In this document: positions 14,242 through 16,450 of the stretch, in pieces
How the letters are laid out: the number at the start of each line of letters is the position of its first letter
How positions within the stretch are numbered: the stretch's first letter is position 1
NCBI GenBank assembly: GCA_947177115.1
Contig: CAMWTG010000026.1
Location: forward strand, 1-16,450
Direction of reading: 5' to 3'
DNA length: 16,450 nt
From: an uncultured Clostridia bacterium
GTDB lineage: Bacteria; Bacillota; Clostridia; Oscillospirales; Oscillospiraceae
The notes under the pieces: model-generated
Seen by the model: the letters and a program-made list of their open reading frames with translations, nothing else
Told to the model about the DNA's origin: nothing
The model's database searches: none
Position numbers and translations under genes: made by a program

Positions 14242-14737
14242 GGGTGCCCAACCCCTCCATCATATGGACGTCCAGCGTTCCGCCGGGCACGTCAATGGCT
14301 GCAATAAAGGCCGGCACGGCGGGGATGAGGTACTCGTCCTTTCCGCCCCGGACGGCGTAGATCTTGTGGGCGGGATAGGTCAGGACCTCCGCCACTTTCC
14401 CGATCTCCTCGCCGGTCTCCGCGTCCCGGGCGGTGAGGCCCACCAGCTCCCCGTCAAAGTACTCGCCCTCCGGAAGGACAACGTCCGCCCGGCGGATGGC
14501 AGCCGTCTTCCCCTTGAGGGCCAGGGCGGCGTCCATGGTATCCACGCCCTCCAGCTTTGCCAGCAGACAGCCCTTGTGGACCCGGCCGGCGGTAAGGGCC
14601 GCGGGTTTTCCATTGATATATAATGTACCGCACTCCGCCAGCAGCTCCGGCTCCACCCCCTGGGGCAGGAGCTTGACCTCCCCCCGGATGCCGTGGGTAT
14701 TGACGATCGTGCCGATGGTGATGAATTCCAACTCCAT
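14231..14737 (-). CDS. rimM: Ribosome maturation factor RimM
   Basis: The product is 168 residues, the normal length. It helps assemble the 30S head by binding ribosomal protein uS19. Seen: the N-terminal barrel opening ITIGTIVNTHGIRGEVKLLP, the central GEYFDGELVGLTARD segment at about 91-105 and the PRC-barrel half ending in LIPAVPAFIAAIDVPGGTL at about 136-154. All are typical. AGGAGAAGG precedes the ATG. The gene begins nine bases after the BTAD regulator and overlaps trmD, so the three look like one operon. The common rpsP and KH-protein genes that precede rimM in most Firmicutes are not here. Confidence 0.96.
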   Translation of the reverse strand: MELEFITIGTIVNTHGIRGEVKLLPQGVEPELLAECGTLYINGKPAALTAGRVHKGCLLAKLEGVDTMDAALALKGKTAAIRRADVVLPEGEYFDGELVGLTARDAETGEEIGKVAEVLTYPAHKIYAVRGGKDEYLIPAVPAFIAAIDVPGGTLDVHMMEGLGTHEN

Positions 14738-14746
14738 ATCCTTCTC

Positions 14747-15964
14747 CTATGACAAGACCGGGTCGATCTCCCGGATATTCCCCCGCAGAAGCAGGGGGCA
14801 GCGGGGATACCGCTCCGTAAACTGCCCCACGATGCGGTCCAGGGCCACCCGGCCCTTCTCCACGGAGGGGGCGGGGAGCAGCAGAATGAACTGTGACACG
14901 CTGTATTGGGACACCACGTCCCCCCGGCGCAGAGCGCCCTGGATGCAGCCGGCCAGCTTGTCCATATATCCCCCCAGCATCCGCAGGGGCGGCGTGGAGC
15001 CGTCCCGCATGACGGCGGTGATCATAGCCAGGCACACGCCGCGACCGGACCGGGCAATGGACCGGGCCTCCAGATTGTAGATGTCCGTGAAGACGTCCAG
15101 CTCGCAGAAGAAGGCCCCGGTCAGCCGGTCCTCCCGCAGCAGGAAACGGCTGACGGCGGCCAGATCCTCGGTCTTTTCCATCGGCTCCCGGGACCGGGCC
15201 TGACAGATCTCCTGATACAGCTCGGTCATCTGGGCGGAGGGGGGCACGCCCAGCTCGGTATAGAAGATGCTGTACATCCGCTTGTAGCGCTCCAGGGCCT
15301 GCCGGGTCTGGCCCGTCTGGATGAGGCCCCGGATCAGGTGGTAGTAAAAGCTCTCCTCGTACCCATCGATCTGAATGGCCCGGCCGCAGACCTGGATCAG
15401 ATCCTCCCAGCGCTCCTGGGCGGACAGCAGTCCCGCCGTGGTCTGCACCAGGCGGACATACATAGAATGGTAGTAGGGGGCCAGCCGGCTGACCCAGCGC
15501 TCCCCCATGGCCTTGGACAAAAAGTCCCCCCGGTAGAGGGCCAGGGCCCCCATGCAGACCTCCAGCCGCTCCTCCGGCGTCAGCCAAGCCGTTCCCGACC
15601 GCTGGCAGGCCAGCTCAAACAGGTCCGTGTCCAGCCGGAGGGGCACCCCGGCGTTCCAGGCGTAGGACCCCCGGGTCACCAGGATCATGTCCCGGCTGTC
15701 GGGCAGGCCCAGCTCGTCCAGCATCTCCCGCACCCGATAGACCAGGGTCTTCAGCGCGCCGGTGGGCCGGGACCCCTGTTCCCCGGGATACAGCAGGTTG
15801 ATCAGATCCTCCACCGGGATCTCCTGGCTGCGGAAGGAAATCAGATAGGCCAGCAGCATCCAGGGCTTTTTTAAATGATAGTTGGGGTCCCCGATGGTTT
15901 TCTCGCCGTAGGTAAGGGAGCATCCTCCCAGCATGCGGATCTGCAGGACCGGCTTAGGTTCCAT
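14747..15964 (-). CDS. SARP-like regulator: winged helix, BTAD, and degenerate GGDEF-like domain
   Basis: The product is 405 residues. Seen: an OmpR-type winged helix at about 5-105 (LQIRMLGGCSLTYGEKTI, KKPWMLLAYLISF, GALKTLVYRVREMLDELG), a TPR-like bacterial transcriptional activation domain at about 112-258 (LDTDLFELACQ, ALALYRGDFLSK, QALERYKRMYSIFYTELGVP), and a C-terminal domain at about 265-400. In the last, RRGDVVSQYSVSQFILLLP (346-364) aligns with the RxxDxxxRYGGDEFxxLLP stretch of diguanylate cyclases, with SVSQF in place of GGDEF. It therefore lacks the catalytic residues and cannot make c-di-GMP, but may keep the fold for nucleotide or partner binding. The first two domains define the AfsR/DnrI/SARP type of activator. 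It sits nine bases ahead of rimM-trmD. The DNA targets are unknown. Confidence 0.85.
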   Translation of the reverse strand: MEPKPVLQIRMLGGCSLTYGEKTIGDPNYHLKKPWMLLAYLISFRSQEIPVEDLINLLYPGEQGSRPTGALKTLVYRVREMLDELGLPDSRDMILVTRGSYAWNAGVPLRLDTDLFELACQRSGTAWLTPEERLEVCMGALALYRGDFLSKAMGERWVSRLAPYYHSMYVRLVQTTAGLLSAQERWEDLIQVCGRAIQIDGYEESFYYHLIRGLIQTGQTRQALERYKRMYSIFYTELGVPPSAQMTELYQEICQARSREPMEKTEDLAAVSRFLLREDRLTGAFFCELDVFTDIYNLEARSIARSGRGVCLAMITAVMRDGSTPPLRMLGGYMDKLAGCIQGALRRGDVVSQYSVSQFILLLPAPSVEKGRVALDRIVGQFTERYPRCPLLLRGNIREIDPVLS

Positions 15965-15988
15965 GGCGCGTCACATCCCTTCTCATTT

Positions 15989-16014
15989 GCCGGGAAACGG
16001 GCTTTTCTCCCGGC
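15989..16014 (-). other. Leader hairpin of the BTAD-rimM-trmD operon
   Basis: GCCGGGA (15989-15995) and TCCCGGC (16008-16014) form a seven-bp stem with a 12-base loop in the predicted leader, a few bases before the weak ribosome site GAAGGGAT. It could reduce translation initiation. No ribosomal-protein or known riboswitch structure was recognised. Confidence 0.45.
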
Positions 16015-16024
16015 GGTTTTCTCT

Positions 16025-16053
16025 ATTATGCCATAGGGCCGCAAAAAAAGCAA
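16025..16053 (-). promoter_or_regulatory. Candidate promoter of the BTAD-rimM-trmD operon
   Basis: On the minus strand TTGCTT (16053-16048) and CATAAT (16030-16025) are spaced by 17 bases, about 60 bases upstream of the BTAD start. The -35 is imperfect and the region is A/T-rich, so this is a moderate call. Confidence 0.5.
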
Positions 16054-16124
16054 TTATTTTTCACTTGTGACCGGCCCTTTGGGGCGGAGGGCAAAATTTT
16101 TGAGAAAGAATTCCATCAACCCAC

Positions 16125-16153
16125 TTGACAAGACAGGCAAAGGGTGGTATATT
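16125..16153 (+). promoter_or_regulatory. Strong sigma-70 type promoter of the right-edge secreted protein gene
   Basis: TTGACA (16125-16130) and TATATT (16148-16153) are spaced by 17 bases. Transcription would begin near 16160, leaving a leader of roughly 80 bases. It is divergent from the BTAD operon promoter about 70 bases away. Confidence 0.82.
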
Positions 16154-16188
16154 GACCATAACATGAGATGGTCCGGCAGAGATGTCCG

Positions 16189-16204
16189 GTCACATCGATG
16201 TGAC
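16189..16204. promoter_or_regulatory. Perfect 16-bp palindrome in the leader of the right-edge gene
   Basis: GTCACATCGATGTGAC is an exact palindrome, placed about 30 bases after the predicted transcription start and 39 bases before the ATG. TTTT follows it. A GTCCGG direct repeat (16171-16176, 16184-16189) lies just upstream. It could be a repressor site or part of an RNA hairpin. The protein that would bind it is not known. Confidence 0.5.
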
Positions 16205-16242
16205 TTTTCCGTAAACTTGATGCGATAGGAAGGTGTAATGAA

Positions 16243-16450
16243 ATGATGAAGAAAAGATGGCTCAGCGCTTTCCTGGCGCTGGCTCTGCTGGCGGGCATCG
16301 CCTGCGGCTGCTCCTCCCCCGCCGCGGAGGATGAGGGCGAGCTGGTGGACCTGGGGGCCCTGATCGATGAATCGGTCCCCCTGGACGGCCTGCCCCCCAT
16401 CGGCATTGTCCTGAACCCCTCCCCCCTGACTCAAATACACAAAACCGACG
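16243..16450 (+). CDS. Secreted or lipid-anchored protein, N-terminal 69 residues (cut by the right edge)
   Basis: The frame is open from tandem ATG codons at 16243 and 16246 to the edge. Seen: MMKKRWLSAF followed by a hydrophobic stretch LALALLAGIACGCSS, which reads as a signal peptide with a probable lipid-modified cysteine near residue 21 (AGIAC fits the lipobox only loosely), then an acidic linker EDEGELVDLG. AGGAAGG precedes the start. An ATG at 16238 runs into a stop after two codons and is discarded. With so little sequence the family cannot be named. It has its own promoter and is divergent from the BTAD operon. Confidence 0.78.
   Translation, partial: MMKKRWLSAFLALALLAGIACGCSSPAAEDEGELVDLGALIDESVPLDGLPPIGIVLNPSPLTQIHKTD

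Noticed and set aside
14454..15587. 377-residue minus-strand and 322-residue plus-strand frames over the BTAD gene
   Set aside because: Both are out of frame with the domain-bearing protein and are glycine/proline/arginine-rich without motifs.

Overview
The window reads as a chromosomal segment of a GC-rich member of the Clostridia, most like the gut Oscillospiraceae (Flavonifractor/Oscillibacter-type). The reasons are strong AGGAGG-type ribosome sites, Gram-positive lipoproteins, a BlaI/M56 pair, the branched-chain amino-acid (liv) cassette, an ACT-less SerA beside SerC, and many small GC-rich intergenic palindromes. The taxon is inferred from protein style and not from a marker gene. I see no phage, plasmid, insertion sequence, CRISPR, rRNA or tRNA.

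Layout. (1) 1-1051, minus: the N-terminal 350 residues of a methyl-accepting chemotaxis protein, followed upstream by a 318-base gap with a large inverted repeat and the liv terminator. (2) 1370-6392, minus: livJ-livH-livM-livG-livF, a complete branched-chain amino-acid type ABC importer. livJ has a good sigma-70 promoter, and a hairpin-plus-U-tract terminator between livJ and livH probably lowers permease expression relative to binding protein. (3) 6688-9671, plus, divergent from livJ: a promoter overlapped by two near-identical 16-bp operators, then blaI and an overlapping M56 (BlaR1-like) gene. Its product carries a large extracytoplasmic domain with a terminal Ig-like (Big_2) module in place of a penicillin-binding sensor.

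(4) 9814-12463, plus: serC (own promoter) and serA, the serine biosynthesis pair, separated by a 457-base gap full of hairpins and dispersed-repeat-like elements, and closed by a bidirectional terminator. (5) 12563-16053, minus: a likely operon of a SARP-like regulator (winged helix, BTAD, degenerate GGDEF), rimM and trmD. It is followed by an XRE-type regulator with six membrane segments, whose promoter sits inside a perfect dyad overlapping the trmD stop codon. (6) 16125-16450, plus: a strong promoter, a perfect 16-bp palindrome in the leader, and the start of a secreted or lipoprotein gene cut by the window end.

The parts most worth pursuing are the M56 sensor with an unrecognised ectodomain and its tandem operator, the BTAD regulator with a GGDEF-like fold that has lost its catalytic motif and is tied to tRNA/ribosome maturation genes, the dual-use dyad between trmD and the XRE membrane regulator, and the repeat family found next to livJ and serA. 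No wholly new multi-gene system is evident; the novelty is in domain architecture and regulatory DNA.
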